Origin: an uncultured Bacteroides sp.
GTDB taxonomy: Bacteria; Bacteroidota; Bacteroidia; Bacteroidales; Bacteroidaceae
Length of the DNA: 64,000 nucleotides
Direction: 5' to 3'
Assembly: GCF_963678425.1 (NCBI RefSeq)
Contig: NZ_OY782857.1
Span: forward strand, 35,001-99,000
Shown: positions 36,705 to 45,953 of the stretch, in pieces
How the letters are laid out: the number at the start of each line of letters is the position of its first letter
How positions within the stretch are numbered: the first letter of the stretch is position 1
Notes under the pieces: generated by a model
The model's database searches: none
Told to the model about the DNA's origin: nothing
Seen by the model: the letters and a program-made list of their open reading frames with translations, nothing else
Position numbers and translations under genes: made by a program

Positions 36705-37088
36705 GTTTCATCGATGAAAGAATTAATCGAGTTAAAAAGTGTTTCGTGATTGATTTTCAGTTTATTGCGAGAGATCTTTTAATGCATGTTTTTTGGCCAC
36801 TTTTATAAAAACGTACAATTAAATCGATAAGAAGGCTTTTATAAAACTAAGAAATGGCAATATACAGGTATATTATGCAGATAAAATTAACTCATTACCA
36901 GAAGATTAAACAAGTGATAAGAGAATTGTAAAATATTAAAACCAAATTTAATTATATCTTACACAATATTATACCATTATAAAGCTATTATTCGCACTGT
37001 TACATACTAACTTTCTTCTAATCAGCAACTACAAAAAGATCAAAATTCCTATTATTCGCACAATTATTACTAACTTTTCACGTCTAAA
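36705..37088. other. AT-rich intergenic region, no gene seen
   Basis: About 380 bp between the IS30 element and the mrp terminator. No coding frame, RNA or clear repeat was recognised. Confidence 0.5.
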
Positions 37089-37126
37089 GAAAAAGGGTTA
37101 CAACTATCAGCTGCAACCCTTTTTAA
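37089..37126 (-). terminator. terminator after mrp
   Basis: Arms AAAAAGGGTT and AACCCTTTTT around an imperfect inner stem lie 33 bp past the mrp stop in minus orientation, with a flanking T-rich run. Confidence 0.8.
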
Positions 37127-37158
37127 TTTATATGCGATGAATCTACTGGTTCAAACTA

Positions 37159-38265
37159 CTATTTATGCATTTCAACAATCTTAGTAGGTGCCAATTCTTC
37201 ATTTCTCTTCTTAACTTGTTTTACTACATTCTCTGCAAGAGCAAGGAATGCCTGACCAGTGATGCTATCTTCATTCAGAGCCACCGGTACTCCGCTGTCT
37301 CCACCTTCACAGATACTTTGCACAATTGGAATCTGGCCCAGAAGAGGAATATTCATCTCTTCAGAAAGTCTTTTAGCTCCCTCTTTACCAAATATAAAAT
37401 ACTTATTTTCAGGCAACTCGGCAGGAGTAAACCATGCCATATTCTCAACTAATCCAAGAATAGGAACATTTACCTTTTCATTGGTAAACATATTAATCCC
37501 TTTACGTGCATCGGCCAAAGCCACAGCCTGAGGAGTGCTAACTACAATAGCTCCGGTTAAGGCAAGTGTCTGAACAATAGTCAGGTGAATATCACTGGTT
37601 CCCGGAGGAAGGTCAATGAGAAAATAGTCAAGTTCACCCCAGCTAGCATCAGCTATTAACTGTTTCAAGGCATTGCTTGCCATACCACCACGCCACACTG
37701 TAGCCTGATCCTGATTAACAAAAAAACCGATAGACAATAGTTTAATGCCATATTTCTCAATCGGAATAATCAGATCCCGTCCGTCAATCTTCTCAAGAAA
37801 AGGACGTTCATCCTCTACCTGAAACATTTTCGGCATAGAAGGGCCAAAGATATCGGCATCAAGCAAACCTACCTTATAACCTAGTTTTGCCAATGAAACT
37901 GCAAGGTTTGCAGAAACAGTTGATTTACCTACTCCCCCTTTACCGGAAGAGACAGCTATAATATTCTTTACCTGAGGCAGGAGTTTCTCCACTTCGGGAC
38001 GGGGAGCCTGAACAGCTTTCACCTCAATGTTTCCCACAATCTCTACATCCTTACTCACATAAGTGAGAATTGCAGCCTCAGCAGATTTTACCAATGATTT
38101 AATAAACGGATCAGTTGGTTTCTCAAAAATTAAAGAGAAAGAAACCTTCATTCCTTCAATACGAATATTGTCATCAACCATTCCGGAAGAGACAATGTCC
38201 TTTCCCGTACCGGGATAACGCACCTTACTTAGCGCGTCGAGTATAAGTTTAGGATAAAGTGTCAT
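37159..38265 (-). CDS. Mrp/NBP35-type P-loop ATPase (Fe-S cluster carrier)
   Basis: 368 aa. An N-terminal DUF59/MIP18-like domain (1-85) is followed by the deviant Walker A SSGKGGVGKST (107-116), DADIFGPSMPKM and DLPPGTSD. Mrp proteins carry Fe-S clusters to apoproteins. The usual CxxC cluster-bridging motif near the C-terminus is missing: the corresponding region reads MAWFTPAELPENKYFIFG with no Cys. Bacteroidetes homologues, as I recall, share this loss. It is the last gene of a likely operon with trmB and the MBL-fold gene (4 bp after trmB). Confidence 0.9.
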   Translation of the reverse strand: MTLYPKLILDALSKVRYPGTGKDIVSSGMVDDNIRIEGMKVSFSLIFEKPTDPFIKSLVKSAEAAILTYVSKDVEIVGNIEVKAVQAPRPEVEKLLPQVKNIIAVSSGKGGVGKSTVSANLAVSLAKLGYKVGLLDADIFGPSMPKMFQVEDERPFLEKIDGRDLIIPIEKYGIKLLSIGFFVNQDQATVWRGGMASNALKQLIADASWGELDYFLIDLPPGTSDIHLTIVQTLALTGAIVVSTPQAVALADARKGINMFTNEKVNVPILGLVENMAWFTPAELPENKYFIFGKEGAKRLSEEMNIPLLGQIPIVQSICEGGDSGVPVALNEDSITGQAFLALAENVVKQVKKRNEELAPTKIVEMHK

Positions 38266-38269
38266 TTTA

Positions 38270-39058
38270 TTATTCGTTATCTAATTGTTCGTCTTCAAAA
38301 GCCAAAGTTGTTTTCTTACCACTCCGTTTACTACGGTTATAGCTGCGATATGTATCCAGTTCAATCTCCTGTTCGGGTTCTTTCAGTGCACCTTCCTGAG
38401 GAAGAGTAAACTTAAGGTACTTTATATTCAGTCCTCTGTCCAGCCATTGCTGCTCATAGTAAGTCTGAATACCCAGAATATCGTCTACCAGACCAGAGTG
38501 ATACAAGTCTTCTGTAACAAACAGAACCGGGAATTTGTTTTCCTGAACCATGTAGTTTGTATAAGTAAACATGAAGTTACTGTCTGTTTTCAAGTGAATA
38601 ATCCCATCCGGGACCATAAACTTGCGGTAACGTTCCATGAAATAGGTCGAAGTGAGTCGTTTGGTTGCTTTCTTCATTTGCGGATCAGAAAAAGTAAGCC
38701 AGATTTCGCTCACTTCACCTTCACCAAAGAAACGCTCAATAATCTCTATATTCGTCCGAAGGAATGCCACATTGTTCAAACCTTCTTTCAAAGAATCGGA
38801 AGCGCCACTCCACATACGTGAACCTTTTATGTCAACAGCAATGAAGTTCTTGTCGGGAAACATGCGTCCAAGTCCCACTGTATATTCTCCGCGTCCGCAG
38901 CCTAGTTCCAGTACGATTGGATTATCATTCTTAAAAAATTCCTTTCCCCACTTTCCTTTCATCTCAAAAGGGAACTCGTCCACTATTGAATATGGATATT
39001 CGAACACGTGCGGATAGCTCCGCATATCTGCAAATTTTTGTAATTTGTTTTTTCCCAT
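38270..39058 (-). CDS. trmB: tRNA (guanine-N7)-methyltransferase
   Basis: Methylates G46 of tRNAs using SAM. 262 aa. SAM-binding motif PIVLELGCGRGEYTVGLG, then FIAVDIKGSRMWSGA and the family-specific SEIWLTFSDPQMKKATKRLTS. The C-terminus is longer and charged. Gaps of 8 bp to the upstream MBL gene and 4 bp to mrp indicate cotranscription. Confidence 0.94.
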   Translation of the reverse strand: MGKNKLQKFADMRSYPHVFEYPYSIVDEFPFEMKGKWGKEFFKNDNPIVLELGCGRGEYTVGLGRMFPDKNFIAVDIKGSRMWSGASDSLKEGLNNVAFLRTNIEIIERFFGEGEVSEIWLTFSDPQMKKATKRLTSTYFMERYRKFMVPDGIIHLKTDSNFMFTYTNYMVQENKFPVLFVTEDLYHSGLVDDILGIQTYYEQQWLDRGLNIKYLKFTLPQEGALKEPEQEIELDTYRSYNRSKRSGKKTTLAFEDEQLDNE

Positions 39059-39066
39059 TCAATCAA

Positions 39067-39876
39067 TTATTTTATTTCTTCCACCCACCCAGTGTAGCTA
39101 TAAAACACACGGGTGCTGAATTCCTGCTGAAAACGCGCATAATTGTCTATTCCTGTGCAATGGCAAACGCCTAGTCGTCTGGGCAACTTTCTTCCCAGGT
39201 ATGTACTGATCAGACTAAATTTGTCTTCTCCCGTATTATGTACATGAAATCCTCCGATGACCACATTCAACGACCGATCAGGAAATGCCTCCTGTGCACA
39301 ACGAATAATATTGGTAATCCCCCTGTGTGAGCACGAACTCAGTACAGAAAGTGTTTTTGTATCGGGCAATACCAACGCCAATTCATCTTCAAATGTATCG
39401 GGTATAATATTCTCATCTTTCACAGTAAAGAAGTGTTCAAAGTGAGTATCGCTTTTATCTGTTATTTTGATCTGAGGAAGGACATAAGCACCCGGGAAAA
39501 GTTCAGTTGTTTCATTTACCAGCCAAAGACGGCTTTCATCCAGCTGACTGGCATTCTTAAAACCATTTTCGCGGCTATCCTTATACTTTTTCTGCAAGAT
39601 CTCTTTTTTACAGACCACCTTTGCATGCGAATTTAGTTCCAAAAAATGACGAACACCACCTGTATGATCACTGTGACCGTGAGACAAAACCAGATAATCT
39701 ACCTGATTCAGATCAATGCCTAAGAGCCGGGCATTTTTAATAAAAAGTTCAGATGCACCTGTGTCGAACAATATTTTTCTGTCTCCAGCTTCAACCAGGA
39801 TAGAAAGACCGTGTTCCGCCTGTAACCCCCGATCATAAACAACATTATCAACAAGAGTTGTGATTTTGTAACCCAT
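39067..39876 (-). CDS. metallo-beta-lactamase-fold hydrolase
   Basis: 269 aa. The dinuclear metal motif H66-x-H68-x-D70-H71 (SHGHSDHTGG) and the later Cys/Ser-rich SSCSHRGITNII and FHVHNTG place it in the group often annotated as beta-ribofuranosylaminobenzene 5'-phosphate synthase-like. In bacteria the substrate is generally unknown, so I do not assign the archaeal function. It opens the MBL-trmB-mrp group on the minus strand. Confidence 0.85.
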   Translation of the reverse strand: MGYKITTLVDNVVYDRGLQAEHGLSILVEAGDRKILFDTGASELFIKNARLLGIDLNQVDYLVLSHGHSDHTGGVRHFLELNSHAKVVCKKEILQKKYKDSRENGFKNASQLDESRLWLVNETTELFPGAYVLPQIKITDKSDTHFEHFFTVKDENIIPDTFEDELALVLPDTKTLSVLSSCSHRGITNIIRCAQEAFPDRSLNVVIGGFHVHNTGEDKFSLISTYLGRKLPRRLGVCHCTGIDNYARFQQEFSTRVFYSYTGWVEEIK

Positions 39877-39926
39877 AATAACAAAAGAATTTAATTATCT
39901 TTTTAGATTGCTATTTTATAAAGGAG

Positions 39927-39980
39927 AAAGGGGTATCTTACCTCATAGTGAATTGACTATTCAAGATAACATACCCCTTT
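39927..39980 (-). terminator. stem-loop after ilvE
   Basis: AAAGGGGTAT (39927-39936) pairs with ATACCCCTTT (39971-39980), with a smaller inner stem ATAGT/ACTAT. It lies between the ilvE stop and the MBL gene start. The flanking T run is weak. Confidence 0.6.
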
Positions 39981-40027
39981 GTATTTCTTAGAATAAACTT
40001 AGCAAGTTTTTTTTCTGCCTAAGAATA

Positions 40028-41047
40028 TTACTCTACAATAGTAATCCATCCGAATTCATCCGGCTGGTCGCCATACTGAATTGCACGAAGTTTATTATAT
40101 AATTTAGTACTTATTGGACCTGGCTTACCATCTTTCGAAATTACATAAGATATTCCTTTTTCAATATCATCAATACGTTCAATAGGACTGATAACTGCAG
40201 CTGTACCACAAGCACCGGCTTCTTCAAAAGTAAGAAGTTCTTCTTCGGGTACAGGACGACGTTCTACTTTCAAGCCAAAGCTTTCAGCTAATTTAATCAA
40301 GCTCTTATTGGTGATAGATGGCAATACGGAAGTAGATTCCGGAGTAATGTAAGTGTTGTTTCTGATACCAAAGAAGTTGGCAGCACCACATTCATCAATA
40401 TATTTTTTCTCTTTTGCATCCAAATAGAACTCAGAAGAATAACCTAAGTCATGTGCTTTCTTGTTAGCTCTAAGGCTGGCAGCATAGTTTCCACCAATCT
40501 TAAAGGTACCTGTTCCAAGTGGAGCAGCACGGTCGAATTCACGAATTATCACGTAAGGATTGCATGAGAAACCACCTTTAAAGTATGGGCCTACAGGAGT
40601 AACAAAAACAATAAATGTATATTCAGTAGCTGCATGTACACCTACCTGAGCAGTTGTACCAAATAAAACCGGGCGAATATAGAGTGAAGCACCGCTTTCA
40701 TAAGGGGGAACAAAACGTTCGTTGAGCTTAACAGCTTTCAGAATAGCTTCTTTAAATTTATCAACCGGAAGTTTAGCCATCAAAATGCCGTCGCAAGAAG
40801 ATTGCAGGCGCTTCGCATTATCCTCCAAACGGAAAATACGAATCTTACCATCTTTCCCTCTGAAAGCTTTCAGACCTTCAAAAGCTTCCTGACCGTAGTG
40901 TAAACATGTAGCAGCCATGTGCAGATTAACATATTCACTGCTGCTGATTTCCAGTTCTCCCCACTCACCGTTACGGTAATTATACCGAACGTTGTAATCT
41001 GTCGGAATATAACCAAACGACAGATTAGCCCAATCTATTTGTTCCAT
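40028..41047 (-). CDS. ilvE: branched-chain amino acid aminotransferase
   Basis: Last step of Leu, Ile and Val synthesis (PLP-dependent, class IV). 339 aa, the longer type resembling eukaryotic BCATs. The PLP lysine is K183 in TFKIGGNYAASLRAN; QEAFEGLKAFRG, SLYIRPVLFG and DECGAANFF also match. A single gene with a -7 box TACTTTTG at 41085-41092 and a stem-loop behind it. Confidence 0.95.
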   Translation of the reverse strand: MEQIDWANLSFGYIPTDYNVRYNYRNGEWGELEISSSEYVNLHMAATCLHYGQEAFEGLKAFRGKDGKIRIFRLEDNAKRLQSSCDGILMAKLPVDKFKEAILKAVKLNERFVPPYESGASLYIRPVLFGTTAQVGVHAATEYTFIVFVTPVGPYFKGGFSCNPYVIIREFDRAAPLGTGTFKIGGNYAASLRANKKAHDLGYSSEFYLDAKEKKYIDECGAANFFGIRNNTYITPESTSVLPSITNKSLIKLAESFGLKVERRPVPEEELLTFEEAGACGTAAVISPIERIDDIEKGISYVISKDGKPGPISTKLYNKLRAIQYGDQPDEFGWITIVE

Positions 41048-41084
41048 TATTATATGATGTTTTAGTACGTTTTATATTGAGTAG

Positions 41085-41092
41085 CAAAAGTA
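41085..41092 (-). promoter_or_regulatory. ilvE -7 box
   Basis: Minus-strand TACTTTTG matches TAnnTTTG, 38 bp before the ilvE ATG. The -33 element is not clear. Confidence 0.5.
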
Positions 41093-41170
41093 ACCTTTAT
41101 ATTTCATATTTCCACTTAATCCTGTAAGAAAATTACAGAACAAGAACCTTTTGGGGCGGTTTAATATAAA

Positions 41171-41371
41171 TCAGTTATCTTCCCCTTCCATAATTTTCTT
41201 TATCTCTTCATCTGCTTTGTAAAGCTTATCTTTGCAAAAGCGAACCAGTTTCTGAGCCTCTTTAAGCTTCTCACTTAACTGATCAATATCCAGTTCGTCT
41301 TTCTCCACAGCTGAAACAATGTCTTCCAATTTCTCCATTGCCTGCGCATAAGATTCTTTCTTTTCTGCCAT
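41171..41371 (-). CDS. xseB: exodeoxyribonuclease VII small subunit
   Basis: 66 aa, acidic and helical (YAQAMEKLEDIVSAVEKDELDIDQLSEKLKEAQKLV in two helices), as expected for XseB. It works with XseA to degrade single-stranded DNA. It follows xseA by 18 bp. Confidence 0.93.
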   Translation of the reverse strand: MAEKKESYAQAMEKLEDIVSAVEKDELDIDQLSEKLKEAQKLVRFCKDKLYKADEEIKKIMEGEDN

Positions 41372-41389
41372 ATTTGTTGTCTATATATA

Positions 41390-42625
41390 TTATTTAACCT
41401 CACTTCTAACCTCACCCTTTGCCAGACGGGTGGTGATTAAATCTCCCAGCTTTAGCTGTGCACTGTCCGTAACCACTTTCCCGTCTTTGAACGTCAGGCT
41501 ATATCCTCGTTTCAGCAAACGTTCCGGAGAAGCGTCGTTTACCTGTTGCTCCAATAACATCAGGCGATGTTTCTTATTAGTCAGATTACGAGCAATCCCC
41601 ACATGTATTCTTTGAATCAGTTGTTCTAACAAGTAACCTTCACGAATGGTTCGGTTCTTAATAACCAGAGGTAGCCGGTTTGTGAGATCTGTAAGCCGTG
41701 AATGTTCTTTTTCCATTCCTCCCGAAACGAAAGATACTAATGTTTGTACCAGTTCTTCAAGCGATTCATCCGCCTGGTGCATGTGAGTTATCAGAAACTG
41801 AGCAGCTGCTGTTGGTGTCTTTACCCGGGTATGAGCTACGGAATCGAGCACAGTATCATCACGTTCATGCCCAATGCCGGTTATTATAGGCAGAGGAAAC
41901 TGAGCACAATTGGCTGCCAACAGGTAGGTATCAAAGCCGGAGAGATCTGATGTGGCTCCCCCACCCCGAATGATAACCACTGCATCAAAATCGTCCCGTC
42001 TGTCATTCACTTCATTTAATGCGGCAATCACGGATTCTTCCACCTGATTGCCTTGCATAAGTGCCGGAAACAGGTGTGGATAAAACATAAATCTGTAAGG
42101 ATTCTCTTCCAGCTGGCGACAAAAGTCACCATACCCCGCAGCAGAAGCAGAAGAAATAACGGCAATCCGTTGAACAAGCAAAGGCATCTCCAGTTCTTTA
42201 TTAAGAGTCAGTACCCCCTCTTCCTCCAATTGTTTCAGGATTTCACGTCGTTTGCGGGCCATATCTCCCAATGTATAAGTGGGATCAATATCAATAACCG
42301 TCAGACTGTAACCATAAAGTTCATGAAACTCCACGGTAACTTGTACCATTACCTTGATACCCGAAACAAAAGCCTGACCGGTACTCTCTTCAAAATAGGG
42401 TTTCAGCATGCGGAAGACATTGGCCCAGATGGTTCCCCGCGCCTTTGCTATCAGATTATTGCTGCGTAGATCTTTCTGAACGAATTCCAGGTAACAATGC
42501 CCAGTGGTATTGGAACGCACATCACTCAGTTCAGCCTGAATCCAGTAAGCCTCAGAAAGAGATGCGTTCAATGCCTGTTTTACCATTGCATTGAGTTCGT
42601 AGAGAGATAACGGTTCTTTTCCCAT
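41390..42625 (-). CDS. xseA: exodeoxyribonuclease VII large subunit
   Basis: 411 aa. N-terminal OB-fold (LSEAYWIQAELSDVRSNTTGHCYLEFVQKD), then the catalytic region with VIIRGGGATSDLSGFD, PIITGIGHERDDTVLD and VKTPTAAAQFLI. Forms exonuclease VII with XseB. It lies 11 bp after the S8 protease gene, so xseA-xseB may be read from the same transcript. Confidence 0.95.
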   Translation of the reverse strand: MGKEPLSLYELNAMVKQALNASLSEAYWIQAELSDVRSNTTGHCYLEFVQKDLRSNNLIAKARGTIWANVFRMLKPYFEESTGQAFVSGIKVMVQVTVEFHELYGYSLTVIDIDPTYTLGDMARKRREILKQLEEEGVLTLNKELEMPLLVQRIAVISSASAAGYGDFCRQLEENPYRFMFYPHLFPALMQGNQVEESVIAALNEVNDRRDDFDAVVIIRGGGATSDLSGFDTYLLAANCAQFPLPIITGIGHERDDTVLDSVAHTRVKTPTAAAQFLITHMHQADESLEELVQTLVSFVSGGMEKEHSRLTDLTNRLPLVIKNRTIREGYLLEQLIQRIHVGIARNLTNKKHRLMLLEQQVNDASPERLLKRGYSLTFKDGKVVTDSAQLKLGDLITTRLAKGEVRSEVK

Positions 42626-42636
42626 CTATAAAGTTT

Positions 42637-44007
42637 CTATTTATTTGCTACTTCGTGATGAACGCTCAGATAAGCTTTGTATACATCAGGCACTCCATAA
42701 CCATATATATTATCGGGAGAATCAGAATGATTGCATGATTTACGCACTAATTCTATTACTTGTTTAGCGGTAAGCTCGGGACAAGACTGCCACAAACAAG
42801 CAACCAACCCACAGAAGATTGGTGTGGAAAAAGAGGTTCCGTTTGCAGTTCCCACTTCCCCACTTGTTTTTAGCACAAACGATTTCTGTCCGATAGCAGA
42901 AACATCTGGTTTAACCCGGTTATCAGTAGTGTTACCTACGGAAGAAAAAGGTGCAAGCTTTAGGGTAGAATCGATTGCTGCAACAGTAATTACATTGAAA
43001 GCATCCGCCGGAGGAGTGATTTTTTTCCATGAACCGCGGCCTTCATTTCCGGCACTGCACACCACAACCATGCCTTTGTCGGCAGCCATTCCAGCCGAAC
43101 GGGAGATCATCGCCCTCCGTCCGTTCAGGTCCTGATAAGTATAATTCTTTGATGAATCATCGAACTCCCGGTAGCCTAGTGAGGTATTTACTACATCCAC
43201 TCCCACACTATCGGCAAACTCAATGGCAGCAGCCCAGTAGTCTTGCTCTACCAGGTTCTCAGAATCAATGTCTTCCGAGCGAAGCAACCAGTAAGAAGCC
43301 TCCGGAGCTGTACCTACAATAGAATGTGGCATATTGGATGCCATGCAGGAAAGTACCATCATACCATGATTATTCTCCTCAAAAAGGTCGGATTTTGATT
43401 TCACGAAGTCGCGTGTTCCTAATAGTTTCAACGACTTCAGGGCAGTTAATTGATTGGCATTCTTAAATCCGCCGTCAATGATGGCAATCGTCATGCCTTG
43501 TCCGCGGAATCCTGCCTCGTGCAACTTCTGTCCGTTATGAATTTCTATCTGGCGGAAAGCTTTTCCATAGTAATTATCTGTTTTTACCAGTTTATTAGTC
43601 ACCGTATCCTTGCGTGCAGCATCAGAAGAAATATCTTGTTCCTCGCCTGACCAAACAAGTTCGGCACCCGAGACAAACGGTAGTTTTGCAAATTTCTTCA
43701 CCAGCAGTGAATCGGAACAACGAACAGTCACTGTATTGTTCCATTTGCTTGTTACAAGGATTCTTGCCCCAGTAGCACGAATGGCCTTTACATACATACT
43801 GCAAACAGGAAGATCTGTGGAATCTACCGCAAGTTTCTGTTTCTCGCGGCGAAGGAGTGCCTTTTCTGAGAGGAATTGCCGGGGTTTATCCAGTGAATAT
43901 TCTGTATTTTTTTTATCTGTCAGACTGATACGAAACTTATACGATACTTTTGCCTGAGCAGCTATTGTAAGAAATAATGCGAATGTTATTAAGCTTATCT
44001 TTTTCAT
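42637..44007 (-). CDS. secreted S8 (subtilisin) family serine protease
   Basis: 456 aa from ATG 44007 (MKKISLITFALFLTIAAQA, signal peptide); the frame is open to an ATG at 44064, but that would bury the signal peptide. Catalytic triad: D178 (AIIDGGF), H214 (NNHGMMV), S392 (NGTSFSTPIF); N321 in SAGNEG forms the oxyanion hole. Residues 20-125 may be a propeptide. Predicted periplasmic or exported. Its promoter region holds TATATTTG (44046-44053) and, about 65-155 bp further upstream, an unusual 22-bp palindrome array. Confidence 0.92.
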   Translation of the reverse strand: MKKISLITFALFLTIAAQAKVSYKFRISLTDKKNTEYSLDKPRQFLSEKALLRREKQKLAVDSTDLPVCSMYVKAIRATGARILVTSKWNNTVTVRCSDSLLVKKFAKLPFVSGAELVWSGEEQDISSDAARKDTVTNKLVKTDNYYGKAFRQIEIHNGQKLHEAGFRGQGMTIAIIDGGFKNANQLTALKSLKLLGTRDFVKSKSDLFEENNHGMMVLSCMASNMPHSIVGTAPEASYWLLRSEDIDSENLVEQDYWAAAIEFADSVGVDVVNTSLGYREFDDSSKNYTYQDLNGRRAMISRSAGMAADKGMVVVCSAGNEGRGSWKKITPPADAFNVITVAAIDSTLKLAPFSSVGNTTDNRVKPDVSAIGQKSFVLKTSGEVGTANGTSFSTPIFCGLVACLWQSCPELTAKQVIELVRKSCNHSDSPDNIYGYGVPDVYKAYLSVHHEVANK

Positions 44008-44045
44008 TTTCAAGTGTGTTTTTATTCTCTTTCCAGTTATACATG

Positions 44046-44053
44046 CAAATATA
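44046..44053 (-). promoter_or_regulatory. S8 protease -7 box
   Basis: TATATTTG on the minus strand, 39 bp before the protease ATG; no -33 TTTG at standard distance, which may mean it depends on an activator. Confidence 0.5.
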
Positions 44054-44119
44054 GTATTTGACAAGAGGAAAAGAAAAGGTTTCCCGGAAATAATTTGAAA
44101 ATGAATGGCGAATGATTAA

Positions 44120-44207
44120 AGAATCCTTGTACAAAAGATTGTTTTCTTTTGTACAAAAGAATTAATTGTTCTGTACAGAAGAATGCAATCTTCTGTACAG
44201 AACAACA
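44120..44207. repeat. four TGTACA palindromes at exact 22-bp spacing
   Basis: TGTACA occurs at 44128-44133, 44150-44155, 44172-44177 and 44194-44199, each centre 22 bp from the next. The flanks are also related: each unit resembles CTTyTGTACArAAG. Unit 2 is an 18-bp perfect palindrome (TTCTTTTGTACAAAAGAA). Units 3 and 4 together form a 15-bp stem with a 6-nt loop (44168-44203). The array lies between the ispF stop and the protease promoter, both on the minus strand. It may be an operator array for a dimeric regulator or a multi-hairpin terminator. Confidence 0.85.
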
Positions 44208-44250
44208 ATAAAGAAAGCCGAAAGACTTTCTTATTTATCTGGAATAAATT

Positions 44251-44730
44251 TTATTCTTTGGTGAGTAATACCGTAGCATAAGCAGAGATACCTTCTTCTC
44301 TACCCGTAAAGCCAAGTTTTTCAGTAGTAGTTGCTTTAATAGAGATATCGTCTTCGTCTACTTTCATTGTTGCAGCCATGGCGCTCTTCATAGCAGGGAT
44401 GTGAGGATTTAGCTTAGGACGCTCGGCACAAACAGTAGCATCAATATTTCCAAGCTCATATCCTTTAGAGCGAATCAGCTCCATGGTTCGTGCAAGAAGT
44501 ATCTTGCTATCAATATTCTTATATTCTCCGGCATTATCTGGAAAATGAAATCCGATGTCCCGCATGTTGGCAGCACCTAATAATGCATCGCAAACTGCAT
44601 GAAGCAGCACATCTGCATCCGAATGGCCCAGCAATCCCTTTTCATGCTCCAGCTTAATTCCACCGATCCACAATTCCCGCCCGGATACAAGCTGATGAAC
44701 ATCAAAACCAAATCCTACTCTTATTTTCAT
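44251..44730 (-). CDS. ispF: 2-C-methyl-D-erythritol 2,4-cyclodiphosphate synthase
   Basis: Cyclises CDP-ME 2-phosphate in the MEP isoprenoid pathway. 159 aa. Zinc ligands D10 and H12 (GFDVHQL) and H44 (ADVLLHAV); LLGHSDAD, DIGFHFPD and the C-terminal TTTEKLGFTGREEGIS are conserved. Its ATG overlaps the porV stop by 4 bp (ATGA type), so it is translationally coupled to porV. Confidence 0.97.
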   Translation of the reverse strand: MKIRVGFGFDVHQLVSGRELWIGGIKLEHEKGLLGHSDADVLLHAVCDALLGAANMRDIGFHFPDNAGEYKNIDSKILLARTMELIRSKGYELGNIDATVCAERPKLNPHIPAMKSAMAATMKVDEDDISIKATTTEKLGFTGREEGISAYATVLLTKE

Positions 44731-45905
44731 TTTCTTCCAAGGATATCTTTAATACCATCTAAATCAAAAGAAAGAGAGAAGCGCAAAGTCTGGTCCAGCG
44801 GGTTACTTTGGGCTGTTGAGATAAGGTATGCAGCATCCAATGAAAAGACATTCATTTTGAAACCTGCGCCCACGGAGAAATATTTTCGATTTCCTTTATA
44901 CTCATTCTCATAGTGATAACCGCCGCGTACAGAGAATTGCTGGTGATAGGTATATTCCGCACCAAGAGACCACTGTACTTCCTGCATTTCTTCCTTAAAA
45001 CCGCCCGGTGCATCACTGAAAGATTTAAATATCCCGGCAATAGGAGATACATCACGGTAATCTCTCTGCAACCGATCCTCATAATCTGTATCACTTTCAT
45101 TCGCACCTTGTATAGGGCGTGTAGGAACCAGCAATTTATTGACATCAGCACTGATGGCAAACGTGTTATACTCATCCATAGGAATCAGTAAAGATGTACC
45201 CAAACGAAGATTCGTTGGAATAAACTCACTGTTATTACCGCTATCATAGGAAATCTTGCTACCAATATTCGAGATGTTCATACCCAAAGCAAAGTTACAC
45301 TCCCGCTGTCCTAAAATAAGATAGCGATTATAATACATTGCTACATCTGCCGCAAAAGCAGAACCGGGAGTCACATCTTCGTCTTGCTTATAAGCCAGAT
45401 CAGAATAAATAAAGCGCAAAGCAACTGCTGCAGAGAGGTTCTGGGAAAGCATGCGGGAATAAGCTACATCAAAAGACATTTCATAAGGGTTAATGGAATA
45501 CCCGCCGTTACCGGTTCCATCCTGCCCCACCGTTACCTCACCAAGAGAAAAGTATCTTAAAGAAGTACTCAGTGCCGAATAATCTCCAATACGGTAATAC
45601 CCTGCCAGATAAGCCAGATCTATATCGTTCACCAGTTTACGCAACCAAGGAGTATAAGAAAGAGATACCCCCGCACGACTAATTGTAAACGGATACTTCG
45701 CCGGATTCCAGAATTGAGAGTTCACATCCGGATCAGTAGCTACACCAACATCACCCATCGCACCACCTCTTGAATCGGGGGCAATGGAAAGAGAAGTTAC
45801 ACCTGTGTTTACAGGATTAAACTGATTCTTTGTATCTTGTGCCTGTATGCTCATGCTTACGAAAATCAGGGCAGCTAAAAGTATATATACTTTTGAATTC
45901 TTCAT
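44727..45905 (-). CDS. porV: type IX secretion outer-membrane protein PorV (LptO)
   Basis: 392 aa. A signal peptide (MKNSKVYILLAALIFVSMSIQAQ) is followed by a FadL-like beta-barrel starting TGVTSLSIAPDSRGGAMGDVGVATDPDVNSQFWNPA in segments typical of PorV, ending FSLSFDLDGIKDILGRK. In Porphyromonas PorV shuttles T9SS cargo to the PorU sortase. Here it lies 48 bp after porU, matching that partnership. Other T9SS core genes (porK-N, sov) are not in this window. Confidence 0.9.
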   Translation of the reverse strand: MKNSKVYILLAALIFVSMSIQAQDTKNQFNPVNTGVTSLSIAPDSRGGAMGDVGVATDPDVNSQFWNPAKYPFTISRAGVSLSYTPWLRKLVNDIDLAYLAGYYRIGDYSALSTSLRYFSLGEVTVGQDGTGNGGYSINPYEMSFDVAYSRMLSQNLSAAVALRFIYSDLAYKQDEDVTPGSAFAADVAMYYNRYLILGQRECNFALGMNISNIGSKISYDSGNNSEFIPTNLRLGTSLLIPMDEYNTFAISADVNKLLVPTRPIQGANESDTDYEDRLQRDYRDVSPIAGIFKSFSDAPGGFKEEMQEVQWSLGAEYTYHQQFSVRGGYHYENEYKGNRKYFSVGAGFKMNVFSLDAAYLISTAQSNPLDQTLRFSLSFDLDGIKDILGRK

Positions 45906-45953
45906 ATTTACTATTTCTACTTTTTGTTTATATAAAACTTTCTATCGGGTCAA

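Noticed and set aside
42637..44064. Longer start for the S8 protease at 44064
   Set aside because: The signal peptide begins at residue 20 of that frame, and the added part covers the -7 box.
44120..44207. CRISPR or REP-type repeat explanation for the palindrome array
   Set aside because: The units are only 22 bp with no spacers, and no second copy was seen in the window.
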